This document shows, in pieces, positions 1 through 11,450 of a DNA stretch of 64,000 nt. The DNA comes from Gaeumannomyces sp. JS-464. Taxonomy: Eukaryota; Ascomycota; Sordariomycetes; Magnaporthales; Magnaporthaceae. Within the stretch, counting starts at the first letter, position 1. The number at the start of each line of letters is the position of its first letter. The notes under the pieces were generated by a model. The model made no database searches. It was not told the origin of the DNA and was given only the letters and a program-made list of their open reading frames with translations. The stretch spans positions 4,960,001 to 5,024,000 of the forward strand of contig NGZR01000002.1 in the NCBI GenBank assembly GCA_002197995.1, read 5' to 3'. Made by a program: the position numbers and the translations under genes.

Positions 1-1210
1 GTTCTGGCATTAACATCCGCCGGATACAGTTGCTACAGGAGAGCTGCAAGGCTCGAGATCTTCGGAAGCACTCAGGCGATGCTTGATCACGTGATACCCG
101 CCATCGGGACTTGCGTGTACCTTTTTTTTTTTTTTTAAAAAAAAAATTTCATCCCTTTTAAACACGAAGCGGGCATCAGATGTAGTTTGGTTTTCGCATA
201 TAGGATACCCATGGCGCTCACGTTTAGGTAGTCTGTCTATGTAATTTTTTTTCTTTCTTTCTGTCATTTCTCAATCAAACTTGCTGCACAAACTATTTTT
301 TTTTTCTTTTTTGTTTCTTTTTCGTTTTCTCTGTGCAGCTGGGCGTTCTGCTTCTCTCCATCGAATGTTTATTTTGAACTGCAGGTATCCGGAGTTGAGA
401 TCTTGGTTAACGTATGGCTCCCGACGGATGGTAGGGCAGCAAGGCATGAGCATCAGGTCGCGTGCCAATGGAAGCTCCCCATCTTGCATCGAGCTCTACG
501 TCACCCCAACCCTTGAGGGGCCGGTTGAAACAGACAGGCCAGATGGAATACACAATTTCATCCCATCTTTGCCCCTACAGAAGTATTTCTTTTGTGCTAA
601 AAGTTCTAGCGGCTGTTATGGAAATCAGGTCGATTATTTCATGAGTGCACACCTAGAATCATTCAATGTACCTAAATATTTGGAAAGCATCGACCTCGGG
701 ATCCGGGAAAGCTTTCCGCCCCTGAAGCAGCGTCTAGTTGTGCCTGAAGCGTCCTCTCCATTCCAATAGCCTGGAGTTGAGGAGCTACCCCACCAGATTG
801 GCAGCCGCACGGACCTTACATACGTCAATACCCCTTGACCAAAATCCCGATCTAAAATCTCGCTTGCCCAACCTTGACCCGTGGCGGACTGGGGTTCTTA
901 CTCTTGGCCATCACGAAGTCGTCCTCGCCCAGTACACAATTCACTTTTTTTGGCCAGTCATAGCACCCCGCACCTTCTTGGGCGCATCCACCCGCCCGTC
1001 CCGACCGGGCTGCAAAAACCCTTCGCGACAGCAGAACTCCAAAGATATTTCTGGGGCCGCTACCGCTCTACGGAGGCCTGTTGCCGACCTGAACAAATAC
1101 CACGAGCACTACCTCTAACTGGCACATCCCAACGTCGACATACCTACCCACCTATCCACGTATCTATTCGACACTCGCCCCGGTATCTACCTACCCACTA
1201 TCAAGACGCA
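1..1210. other. Intergenic / 5' leader, no gene supported
   Basis: A T14/A10 tract sits at about 122-146 and a T-rich tract at 290-330. Reading frames here are short, overlap on both strands and match no family I recognise. The last ~150 bases are C/A-rich and look like the 5' leader of the sterol-binding protein gene that starts at 1211. Confidence 0.5.
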
Positions 1211-2681
1211 ATGGATGCATCATCGGCCCCTGCTACCAGTCCTCAAGCGTCTGGGAGCAGCTGGACTGCCTTCCTCAAGGTTAGACCGCCCCCTCCCCAC
1301 ACCGTGGCTCGTTGTTGCGATTTGCCGCAAACACGTCTAAGATATCTTCACTAACGTGAAGATTCGTCGCCCCCATTATCCAGTCTATTGCCTCCTTCAA
1401 CGGCGACCTCTCCAGCCTGACCGCTCCTCCCTTTATCCTCTCCTCGACGAGCTTGACCGAGTTCAGCTCTTACTGGTGCGAGCACCCGGCGATATTCGCT
1501 GCCCCCGCCAAGGAAACCACCCCCGAGAAGCGAGCCCTCCTCGTGCTCAAGTGGTTCTTGACCACCCTGAAGCAGCAGTACGCCAGCCGCAGCGAGCAGT
1601 ACGGAAACGAGAAGAAGCCACTGAACCCTTTCCTCGGAGAGCTCTTCCTGGGCAGGTGGGAGGATGAAGCCGGCACGACTGAGCTCATCAGCGAGCAGGT
1701 TAGGTATGGGCACATCAAACTAGAAATTATCCGCCGGAGGAGTCCATAGACAGGAGCGCTGGACGCATCGCTGAGCCGCGCTAACACTCCCTCCGCTGTT
1801 CACAGCCACCACCCGCCAGCCACGGCCTACTGCATCACCAACTTGCCCACCGGTGTCCAGCTGGAGGGATACAACGCGCAGAAGGCTACTTTCAGCAAAA
1901 CCATAAATATCAAGCAGATCGGGCACGCCGTCCTCACGGTGCCGGTGCCGGCGTCAGACCCGCCTCAGAAGGAGACGTTCCTTATAACCCTACCGGCCCT
2001 GCACATCGAGGGGTTGATCTTTGGCGCGCCATTCATCGAACTCGAGGCGCTTCGTACATCACCTCATCATCCGGCTTCACGGCCAAGATCGACTACAGCG
2101 GCAAGGGATGGCCTTTCGGGCAAGAAGAACAGCGTTACAGCAGCGCTGTACCCCACAGGCCGCGAGAAGGAGGTGCTCTACAACGTCACGGGCCAGTGGA
2201 CCACATCGTTCGAAATCTACTCCGGTCCGGCCAAGGGAAACAAGTCGTCCACGCTTGTGGAGACATACAAGGCGGCCGACGTCCCGTCGACGAGCTTGAA
2301 AGTCGCGCCGATCGATGAGCAGCACCCGCTCGAGTCGCGACGCGCCTGGGCCAAGGTGGCGGCTGCCATTTCCAAGACGGACCTGGACACCGTCAGCATC
2401 GAGAAGGGCAAGATCGAGCAGGCACAACGCGATCTCCCGCGCCAAGGAGCGCTCGGAGGGACGGATGTGGCAGCGCCGGTACTTCACCATACACACCGAT
2501 GAGCCCGACGCCGTTCTTACCAAACTGGGCCCCATCGTCGGCTCGCAGTCCACGGCGATGGCGACAAGACAGGCGGACTGTGGAGGTTTGACCAGGCCAA
2601 GGCAGAAAGGCAAGGAAGGAGCTCAAGCTGTCTGCAGAGGAGCAGGCAAAGATTGCAAAGGAAATCCTTGGCCAGCCGTAA
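1211..2681 (+). CDS. KES1: Oxysterol-binding protein, Kes1/Osh4-type (frame-broken in exon 3)
   Basis: Lipid-transfer protein of the short OSBP-related class, which exchanges sterol and PI4P between Golgi/ER membranes. Exons: 1211-1279, 1384-1703, 1806-2681. The N-terminal lid region (SWTAFLK then SIASFNGDL) is joined across intron 1, which has branch site CACTAAC. The OSBP fingerprint [12 protein letters not shown] is rebuilt exactly across intron 2 (GTT AG|C). Downstream are the usual [11 protein letters not shown] and FGAPFIELE segments and the C-terminal [14 protein letters not shown] end, with no PH or ankyrin region. Exon 3 needs at least five single-base corrections (near 2046, 2112, 2433, 2557, 2606) to keep the conserved protein in frame; corrected, it gives about 421 residues, close to yeast Kes1 (434). 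Family assignment is firm; whether the breaks are real is not. Sequencing error is more likely than a pseudogene because conserved sequence continues to the normal stop. Confidence 0.9.
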
Positions 2682-3329
2682 TGAAAAACAAGGGCCGGCA
2701 CAGAGTACGGGATCCTGATAGAACATGATAGTGCATTGGGTGCCATTATACAAGGGCGGCGCCCGCTCGCAAACTTGACAACAAACAATTGACGCGGATG
2801 ACGTTTTCGTTGCGGCGATTGGCCGCCTTCCGGGCCATCCGAGGCGCTAGACACCGTGCGTTTTGCTTACAACAGCGCGGCACCGCACCCGGACGCACTG
2901 TATCCTACTGTTCAAGGCACAATGCGGTGAATCCGTTTCCGGCTTCAACTACGAACCTTTTTTTCAACGATTGATACCGCTATGGTACGATTTGACATGC
3001 GTTCCAGTTTAGGAAAACAGGTGTTTTATCAGGCACGTCACATGAGCAAGTATGCCTTGGCAGAGTTTGCTGATTGCTGATGGGTTGAGGTTGGGCTATT
3101 GGTAAGGCGGGGTCTCATGCTTTGGAATCCAATCGAAGCCCCTAGCAAGCTCTAGCGCCTTCCGAATAGCATCAGTTTTGGGCAGAACGCTCACGAACCA
3201 CAAATATACTTCCCGAAACACAATCCATAGCAGATTAGCACAATCCGGAAGTCGCATGCGGTTTCGAGACGCATCTAATCTGGTGATTTACGCACACCGT
3301 CTCATTATGGTCTACGTAATAGGTACAAT
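2682..3329. other. Intergenic, 3' region of KES1 and promoter of HSP20 gene
   Basis: No coding signal. A short TTCccGAA heat-shock-like half pair is present at 3210-3217, upstream of the better element at 3330. Confidence 0.45.
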
Positions 3330-3347
3330 TTCGAGAAGGCTCGAGAT
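3330..3347 (+). promoter_or_regulatory. Heat-shock element (HSF binding site)
   Basis: Alternating units TTC-ga-GAA-gg-CTC-ga-GAt fit the nTTCnnGAAnnTTCn pattern with one mismatch in the third and one in the fourth unit. It lies 25 bp upstream of a TATA box and about 250 bp upstream of the HSP20 start, the expected layout for HSF1 control. A weaker pair (TTCccGAA) is at 3210-3217. Confidence 0.6.
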
Positions 3348-3371
3348 GCTTTTGGCACGGAACGACCTGTG

Positions 3372-3377
3372 TATAAA
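3372..3377 (+). promoter_or_regulatory. TATA box of HSP20 gene
   Basis: TATAAA within gtgTATAAATc, downstream of the heat-shock element. Transcription would be expected to start around 3400-3430, which places the ATG at 3466 inside the transcript as its first AUG. Confidence 0.6.
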
Positions 3378-3597
3378 TCTGCCCGTCGACTCCTGAGAAG
3401 AAATCGAGCCTTTCTCTCCATCGACAACAACAAGCACAACAGCAAAAACAACCTGAATCTTTTGTATGCAATCCTGCAAAGCACAACCATACAAATTCAT
3501 CGCTCCTCGAGCTTCCCGCTACCTACGACCAGCAACCCGCAAGACCACCATCGTCCTCTCCAGACCCTTCAGTGTAAGGTCAAACAACACCAACAAC

Positions 3598-4254
3598 ATG
3601 TCTTTGTTCGCGAGGAACCTCTACAACAACGACGACGTGAGCTTTGCTCCGTTCTTCCGCTTCATCGACGCCTTTGACAACCACCAAAGCCACAAGCGCG
3701 GCGGCCAGTCGTTCATCTTCCGCGCCTCCTTCAGCCCCAAGTTCGACGTTGTCGAGACCAAAGAGGCGTATGAGCTCCACGGCGAGATCCCCGGCGCCGA
3801 GCGCAAGGACATCTCCATCGAGTTCACCGAGCCCCAGACCATTGTCATCCACGGCCGCGTCGAGCGCCAGCGCACCGAGGGCAACCCGCCCGCGGGCCTC
3901 GTCGAGGGCAACGGCGACTCGACGGCAGCCATCACCGAGGGCGACGAGAAGAGACCGGCCTCGCCCTCGAGCGAGTCGCATCATGCGACGGTGACGGACG
4001 AGGAGACCGAGGCGGCCAAGGAGCGCGGCGAGGTCCAGCGAGCCGCCGCTGCCGGCAACACCGACCAGAAGCAGCAGGCGCCCAAGCACAAGTACTGGTT
4101 CCAGGAGCGTTCGGTCGGCGAATTCCACCGCACCTTCTCCTTCCCTGTTCCTGTTGACGAGGAAGCTGTTAAGGCCTCGCTCAACAACGGGATCCTCCGC
4201 GTGACGGTCCCCAAGCAGGAGAAGCGCTCCAACCGCCGCATCGACATTGCCTAA
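3598..4254 (+). CDS. hsp30: Small heat-shock protein, HSP20/Hsp30 family
   Basis: ATP-independent holdase chaperone. The 218-residue protein begins MSLFARNLYNNDD, a typical fungal Hsp30 start. The alpha-crystallin domain is in two parts: residues ~40-100 (KFDVVETKEAYELHGEIPGA, ISIEFTEPQTIVIHG) and ~165-210 (RSVGEFHRTFSFPVPVD, LNNGILRVTVPK). Between them is a charged, low-complexity insertion of about 65-80 residues, as often seen in fungal Hsp30. It ends with a basic RRIDIA tail carrying an I-x-I-like motif. No intron and no frame break. ATG 3598 is chosen because it has A at -3. The frame is also open upstream to an ATG at 3466, which would add 44 residues resembling a mitochondrial presequence. 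Heat-shock and TATA elements lie upstream. Confidence 0.92.
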   Translation: MSLFARNLYNNDDVSFAPFFRFIDAFDNHQSHKRGGQSFIFRASFSPKFDVVETKEAYELHGEIPGAERKDISIEFTEPQTIVIHGRVERQRTEGNPPAGLVEGNGDSTAAITEGDEKRPASPSSESHHATVTDEETEAAKERGEVQRAAAAGNTDQKQQAPKHKYWFQERSVGEFHRTFSFPVPVDEEAVKASLNNGILRVTVPKQEKRSNRRIDIA

Positions 4255-6570
4255 ACACTGGCTCAATGTGGCGAGGGGTGATGGGGTCTCAAGGACGCTC
4301 AATTTGTACTATGATGAGGGGATAAGGACATGATTCTCGAGATCCTGGCATTCATTTGGGAAACTTGCATGCATTGGAGTTTGCAGTTTGGACGCATTCC
4401 TTCGGTTTCCTTTTTGAGACTTACACGCTGTATTATCACCACGCATGTGGAACCAACCTGGCACCAGACCAAACGCAGATAAATCAATTCAAAGTTTGTA
4501 ATCGCGCCTATGTAAAATTCCGTGCGTAAGATATTCTCGCGAATCAACATGGGAGAGGGAAAAAGTACCTAGGCAACTGTTGTTCCTAGCGAGGAAGACT
4601 GTTCCGTGAAAGCCGCCAATGATCCAGCTGCCTGTAGCTGCACGACGAATGGGTCCCACTCAAATATTCATTATCGCGGACCGCTGCCCAGACCGCGGCA
4701 CATATTCAGCTTCAATTCACCCAACCAACGTGAGAAAACAAATGAAGCTTTTCTCATCTTGCGACTCGATCGAAATGCCACCTAGCGCAAGGTCTTGATA
4801 GGGCCAAAACAATTTGTGTCGACGTTTCGTGACAGTTTTGTCCGAAGTCGGGCATCATGCAACTTGCCTTATTCAACACTTGCTAACCGCGTAGGTAAAG
4901 TCGGGGATAAACAGGTACCTGGGAGATGTTCCCGGTTGGGAATCACAGCCTACCACCATTCGTCTCGACCCATACCACATATCCCTCCGAGCCTCCTGCC
5001 TCTGCGGGGCGCAGCTTCTTGATGCCACACAACTGCATACCAGGCACCTAGCAAATCTAAGCGCTGTGCCGCTTGGTCAGCTCAGCGCCTAGCCCGAGAA
5101 AGCACTCAGGTCTAGTGTGCGATGGCTCCCAATATCACACCGTCGGCATCCAGGTCTACATCATACCCACGCGGACCCGGCCTCTTCAAGCCGCCCACAA
5201 TCTCCCAAATGGGAAATGTGCGTTCTGCCATAATCCGCCAATCACTGCCGCCATCATCTGTTCGCATGGACTCAATGGGACTTGAGTGTTTTATCGGACG
5301 CCCCGTCACTTATTGATCAGCCCGGTGCTGCGTCACGCCGTAGAGATGGAGCTGGCCGGCCAGGTAGCGAACAAGCGAAGGATTGATCGTCTATAATTAT
5401 CAGCCTGGGAGCGAGCCAGCTTGAATGCAAGTGTTTTACTGCTTTGCTAGTACGCTCGAGCAACGCGAGAAGTAAAAGCGGGCTTCTATGGAGGTACCTG
5501 ATGCACGTGAGTCACCTCGCCATCACCTGCCAATGCCGACTGCTGCCCATCTCGAACTTGCGATTGCCCACCCGTGTTTCCTTCCAGCGCGATGCCTCGC
5601 GAGTCGCCGAGGACTCTCTGGCGCTTCCATTCCAGATATAAGCGCCGGACTGGTGCGCAGGGCTGTGGTTGGCCAGGACACCACTGGGCCGCCCCACCCG
5701 GGCCTGCCAAAACTGGACGACAGTCGGCGACTTTGCTGTGACCGTGGGGTCTGGTTGGCGATTGGCGCCTCCGATCCAGCCATTTCCTTGGTGCTTCTAA
5801 AATTACACACGCTCCTGCCGCCGTGATTGGGCTGCGTCCAATACCTACCATCCTCCCTACTGGCCTGGTGGCTGTCTTTGGACGCAGGCCGACGCACTAC
5901 GACGCACGACAGTCCCACTCTTTGCGGTTTCGCGCAATGCAATCCTCGTTTCCCGCTCCGGGACCGATGTTCTCTGGCCGCCAGACCTGCATCGCAGCCG
6001 AGTGGCACCCGAGGGCGCCAAACCAGCGCCCAAGAGCGTTCCTTGTTGGTGGCCGACATGGGCATTATGGGCATTGCACATGGCGGGTCTTTGGGAGCTA
6101 GGTGTGGTGCTGGTTCTGGCCGCACACGCTCACACCACCACCGCACCCCCTTGCCAGTGGCTTGGGATTTGGGATCTGGCCAGAGGGTGTGTGTGACGCT
6201 CGATAGCCGCTCTCTCGTGCTTTCGATCCACGCATCCGCCTTGATAGACACCTCCCGACTGCCCAGCCGGCCGTCGTGCCCACACCCCCTCGCATCCTTA
6301 AAGACTATATCGGTCCCCCAGCCAGCAGAGCTGACTGCTTATCCCCCTCTCTTCCTCTCCATTCTCTTCTCCACGCCTCCTGCGCCTTTACAAGAATAGA
6401 CCGCTTCGTAGAGCGAAGTGTCGTCCCATCGTTCCTTTGCTCCACCCTTACATTGCCTTCCCACCACCAACGTTGAGCGTTGCATTCCGCTGGCCGGTCT
6501 TTCTATTTTGCACTCTAGCATGCCGTCGCTCCACTGAACAGCTATCTCACTGTTGCACGCAGAGACGAAA
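4255..6570. other. Intergenic, promoter of methyltransferase gene
   Basis: About 2.3 kb without a supportable gene. Reading frames of 60-240 codons occur on both strands but shadow one another and show no recognisable domain. The final ~250 bases are C/T-rich, like a fungal 5' leader. One AvrII-type CCTAGG palindrome is near 4568. Confidence 0.45.
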
Positions 6571-9500
6571 ATGGCCAGCCTTCCGCTGACCTCTGGCACA
6601 TATCAGCCTCCGTCGCCTTCGCAGGGTCGAAAGGGCGGACGGCCCCTTAATACTATAATGGAGGAGGATAACGAGGATTCTCCCACTGCACAGCACCGGC
6701 GGAGGACCGAGTATCACGCTGCCGCCAGCAGCCTGGGCTCAAACATGAAGATCCAAGCCTGGTTGGGGCCTATTGAGGACCATTTTCCCACGCCGCGGGG
6801 CTTCAACTTTATGCCAGCCCCCGATCTGCCCTCGTCGCCGTCCTCGGCATCCGCTGACGAGAGCTTTTCCGAGTCGACCTCCTCCAACCCCTCCGATGCC
6901 TGGAACAGGCGCCGGAGCGCCATGACCGACGTCACCGAATTCGACGACCTTTACGATGTATCGGACGAGGACATCCCCCGCCAGGAGATGCTGAGGAACG
7001 GAAGCCTCGTCCGCCGCAACAGCTCGCGTCGCAAGTCGGGTGCCCGGCCGGCGGCCGACGTGCCGCGCAAGCCCCTCCCGCGCTTGGTCATCCCCGGCGC
7101 GCGCGCGGCACCGGCGGCCGAGCCCGAGAGCTGGTCTGCTAGGTCGGACCGGCTCAAAATGAAGAACAAGCTCACCTCGCCGGTCGTGCCGACGCCCACC
7201 TCGATTGTTCAGATGTCCCCCGCTGTCATGTCCTACATGAAGGCCCAGCAGTCTCTGGACATCCCAACCGTCTCAGCGCCGCCCTCGCTCGATGGTAGCA
7301 TGACGTCGGACCAGCTGGCGCAGATGTCGGCTCCCCCAACCCCCATCATTGGTGGACAGGACGAGAGCGACGGCGACTGGTCTGGCGTCCATCTGCAACC
7401 TGGGGCCCTGGCCACCCTCGCCTCCCTCTCGAGCTCTGGGTCCGAGGCCGACGAGCTCGAGCGCACCGAGCAGGTCATCGAGGTGCCTCACCAAATGCCC
7501 GAGATGCGTCAGCAGCCATCGCGTCTCTTCACCAACGTTGCTCGTGCTCCGGTGCCGCAGTCACCGGCCGTAGGCCCGCTGGCTGGTCTCACCAGGCTGG
7601 AAATCCCCTCGCCAGGCGGCTTTTTCTCTGGTCTCTCTCCGCGCAGCAGGACTACTTGGCACTGGCCCGCGCCGCCCGCTGCCGACGAGCCCGCCCCTCC
7701 GACGTCGACGACCGCCGAGCAGTTCTACAAGGCTCCGTGGAACACGGAGACTGCCCCTCCGATGCCCACCCCACGGTCCGCGCCCTCCACATGCCGGACG
7801 GTGGCTTCTCCTCGTCTCCTATCGAGCAGGTCGTCGAGATGCCCCTCAAGCAGACCGCGCAGGACGACCTCCCAACCGCCGTCCCAGTGCAGCAAACCCC
7901 GGTGACCGCTGTGCGGATCCCCGATGCTCAGTCCTCGGACTCCCTGACAACTGTCAACGAGGAGCCATCCTCGCCTGTGGACGAGGTTGTCCCAGCTGAA
8001 ATCCTTATGAGAAATGAGCAACTGTACGCCGCCAAGCAACGGGAGTACGAAGGCTCCCATGTCGATCGCACAGAGCGTTGGCTCTTGGCCCAGAGGGCAT
8101 ACCTGAAGGGCGTTGATTGTATCCCCGAGGTTGATGACGAGGATGACGAGGAGCCGGGCTTGGAGTCTTCGACGGAAGATGAGGAGGAGGAGGAGAGGCC
8201 CATGGTTCCTGTCAAGGACGTGGTGCCAGCCAAGCAGCCCGGGGTCGGGATCGAGCTCGCACCCTCTGAGAGCCGCGGTTCCGAGGCGGAGGTCCCGACT
8301 GCGCGAACCAAAAAGTCGGTCCGCTTCTCCGAGATCGTGAAGCCTCCAATGCTACCCCTCAAGCTGCCATCCAAGCTTGTGCGACAAGAGTCGGCCTACT
8401 ACAGGGCCTTTACAGACTACACGGTGCGCGCTCAGCACAAGGATGCATTCGTTAGCCGCCTGCCGCGCTTCGAGGCTCTCCAGGCCCAGCGCGTTTCGCT
8501 ACGGGAGGCTCACCGGAACCAGCTCCTTGGAAAGTATCAGCTGTCGGTGGTGCCCCTTTCGGCCAAGAAGCGGATGAGCACCAACGTGGTTCGAGGCGAC
8601 GACGTGGTGACGGACGACCCAGAGAAGCTGCGGGCCGACAAGGAGAGCGAGGCTCTGGCGCAGGCGAGCACTGCTGCGTGGCACGTAGCCGCGACCAAGA
8701 TGCTCAACGGCGGCCGCCTGATCGGCGCGCCGGTGCACAAACGCTTGGCACGCATGTCCCGCATGACAAACTCACCCGAAGGCCGCACGAGGATCCTGGA
8801 TCTGGGCGGCCAGACGACGTGCGACTGGGCCTGGCACGCGGCGCTGCAGTACCCCAACACCAAGGTGTACACAGTCACGACAAAGGCGATCCGGCAGCTG
8901 TCCAACTGCAACGTACGGGGCCCGCCCAACCACCGCCAGGTGGCGGTCCAGAGGCTTACTTGCCTGCCGTTCGCCGACGACCAGTTCGACCTGATCTCGG
9001 CGCGCGAGCTGCACTCGGTGCTCAAGTTTGTGGGCGAGAACGGCGAGGACGAGTGGGAGTCGTGCCTGCGCGAGTGTATGCGCGTGCTCAAGCCCGGCGG
9101 CTTCCTCGAGTTCTCCATCATGGACTCGGACGTGGTCAACGCGGGGCCGTTGGGCAACGCCAAGGCGGTCGAGTTTGGGTTCGCGCTCAAGACGCTGGGC
9201 TACGACCCGAACCCTTCTCGAATGTTCCTCGGCCGCCTGGCCCGCGCGGGCTTCGAGGACGCCCGGAGGGCCTGGACGTGCCTGCCCATGGGCCCCAAGC
9301 CCACGTCGGCGACGCACGCGCCCGTCGCGCGCGACTCGTCCGGCCTTCCCATCCCCACCGTCGAGCTCGAGGCCATGGTGACGGGGTCGGCCGACAATAT
9401 CGCGGCCGTCACGGGGTTCGCGGCCGGCTGGTCGTGGGAGCGCTGGCTCCTTAGGGCCGAGATGGAGGCCGTGTCGGGCGAGCTCCGCCTGTCGGACACG

Positions 9501-9674
9501 GTCACGACCGGCGAGGCCATGAGGCAGGCGGGCAAGAGCCTTGACGGCGTGCACGCCATCGTGGAGGAGGGCCGGCAGGTCGGCTCCTGCTGGCGCGTCC
9601 TCCGGGGCTACGCTCGCAAGCCGAGACCCGATCTGGGCTTTATTAGCATGTGCCTGGGTTCCCCGGCCGCCTAG
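6571..9674 (+). CDS. Large protein with C-terminal SAM-dependent methyltransferase domain
   Basis: About 1,034 residues after correcting one missing base near 7782, where the frame passes from PPMPTPRSA to LHMPDGGFSS. The first ~700 residues are Ser/Pro/acid-rich, low-complexity and probably disordered (for example SRRKSG and a DEDDEEPG stretch). A class I methyltransferase fold of the Methyltransf_11 type follows at ~740-910: motif I ILDLGGQTTCDWAW, post-I VYTVTTKA, motif II FADDQFDLISARELHS, motif III VLKPGGFLEFSIMD. The substrate cannot be read from the sequence. Start ATG 6571 (gaaaATGgcc, A at -3) is the first in frame. No intron is needed. A poly-T tract follows the stop at ~9680-9698. 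Domain call firm, function unknown. Confidence 0.82.
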
Positions 9675-10973
9675 TGGAGATTTTTTTTTTTTTTTTTTAA
9701 GGTTGTTCTTTTCTTCTTATTCTTGTTAGCCTGCAGGATGCTTGAAGAAAACGTTCCAGCATACACCCCACATTGTACATTATGATCTGCTCCTGATGCA
9801 GCCTCGGCCCAGCGCCGGTCTTCTCCTGAAGTTTTCTCTTTTCCTTTCCTGTCTTTGTCACTCTCTCACCCCATGTCTTTCCTTACGTTTCTTGCCGAAG
9901 ATACCCCATCATAATCAACATGTCTTCCTGTTTACGAGTATGAGACATGAATTAGGACTATGATGTGGCTAGGTGGCAGTCTCCTTGCTCTGTGAACACC
10001 AACTCCCAAACCCTCGTTCGGATCCATCCATATTCTCCTTTGTTCATCAATTAAAGGTTTCTCTCCGCAGCTCAAAGCCAGTACATCTCTTTAATATGCT
10101 TCTCGGGACATATCGCCCGTCGCACATATCCATCGATTCGGGCGGGATTTTCCCTGTGTCCATGGACGGGCGCGACACTTACAGGTAGAGGGACACGCAA
10201 TGCGTAATAACCAGATCTCACGTTCAACAATACACTTGCCATGAATGTCCCCTTGGGCTTTAGGTACCAGCCTAGGCAGGCAGGTATCTATACTACGCAT
10301 ACTCTGTGTGGTTGGAGACACGCGGGAATGGCTGTTCCTCAAAACGGGAAATGAGGAAACGAATGCGGGATGAAAGGTGGTGAGATGGGGGTTGCAATCC
10401 ACCTAGCCAACCCCATTGTGGTCACACTTCAGCTAGGCCTGGGGTCGAGGTGCTCTGTGCTTACTACAAATGCCTGCCCGGTCTCATGCAGGCAGTTGGG
10501 AGTCTTTGAAAAGCCGCTTGGTGTTTACCCAAAAGAGGGCAAGCCCCAAAGGCAGGCAGTGTGAATATGCAGCCGAGGAAGCTTCCCTTCCAGACCGCGC
10601 GCAAGGTCTGTGCTCCAAGTGGGACATCGGCCCGTATCGCAATAGTGCTAGTCCGGCGCCCATCCCGCGGCGCGCTAGCGAGGTGTCGAGAGCTGTGGCT
10701 GATTGGCTGGTTGGTGCATGGGGTGGAACATGAAGTTGGCTTGCGGTGTGGGCCAGGGCAGCATCAGTTAGCAGGAGACAAAAGGCAACAAGGCCGCCCT
10801 CGCCCGACCGCATGTCCGTGTGCCCCGAACTATCCGTGCCTCCCATCGAGGGAGTCACAGCTTGGGCGTGCGCAGGCTGAGCATGCAGGTCGCATGCCGG
10901 ACGGAGGTGGGCCGGAGGGTAGGCGGGTCAGCCGCCTGGTCAGCTGCTCTGCGAGCTCCGTGGATATACTGCA

Positions 10974-11000
10974 CTACCTACCTACCTACCTACCTACCTA
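10974..11000. repeat. (CCTA)n tetranucleotide microsatellite
   Basis: Six or more tandem CTAC/CCTA units. The same CCTA/TAGG unit recurs in dispersed ACCTAGGT palindromes elsewhere in the window. Confidence 0.8.
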
Positions 11001-11150
11001 GAGGGGATGTATGCTTGTGTAAGACGGACGCATTCGTTATGTGGCCGCCTGTCTTGCGGGCGGGGAAACGGAGAGCGCGAGGCTACAAGAGGAAAAAGAG
11101 GGCCTATGGAAGCACCCGTTTCTCGGCAGTGCTCACTCGCGTGTAATTGC

Positions 11151-11245
11151 TTTTCTTTCTTTTTTTTTTTTTTTTTTTTTTTCTTTCTTTCCTTTTTTTT
11201 TTCTTTTCTTTCCTTTTTTTTCCTTTTTTTTTTTTTTTTCCTTCT
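11151..11245. repeat. Long polypyrimidine (T-rich, T/C) low-complexity tract
   Basis: About 95 bases of T runs interrupted only by C, followed by a TTCTCCCTTCG transition. Phe/Leu-rich frames through it are artefacts. Confidence 0.85.
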
Positions 11246-11420
11246 CCCTTCGCTGGGCTGATTCCGGGCTGGGTGCCAAGGGGGCCATGGTCGCACCCCA
11301 ACGGACGACGGCACAGGCGACAGGGGCCCTGATAGGGCCGTCGGCAGTGGGCCTTTGGGTCCGATCTGAATTTGAGGTTTCTTCAGCACGCTAGCACAAC
11401 AGGACGCAGGGTGGAGCTGG

Positions 11421-11450
11421 CACACACACACTCACACACACTCACTCACT
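11421..11450. repeat. CA-rich microsatellite
   Basis: CACA and CTCA repeats with few interruptions, in non-coding sequence. Confidence 0.7.

Noticed and set aside
281..769. 162-codon frame near the left edge
   Set aside because: Begins in a T-rich tract, no domain, overlaps other equal frames.
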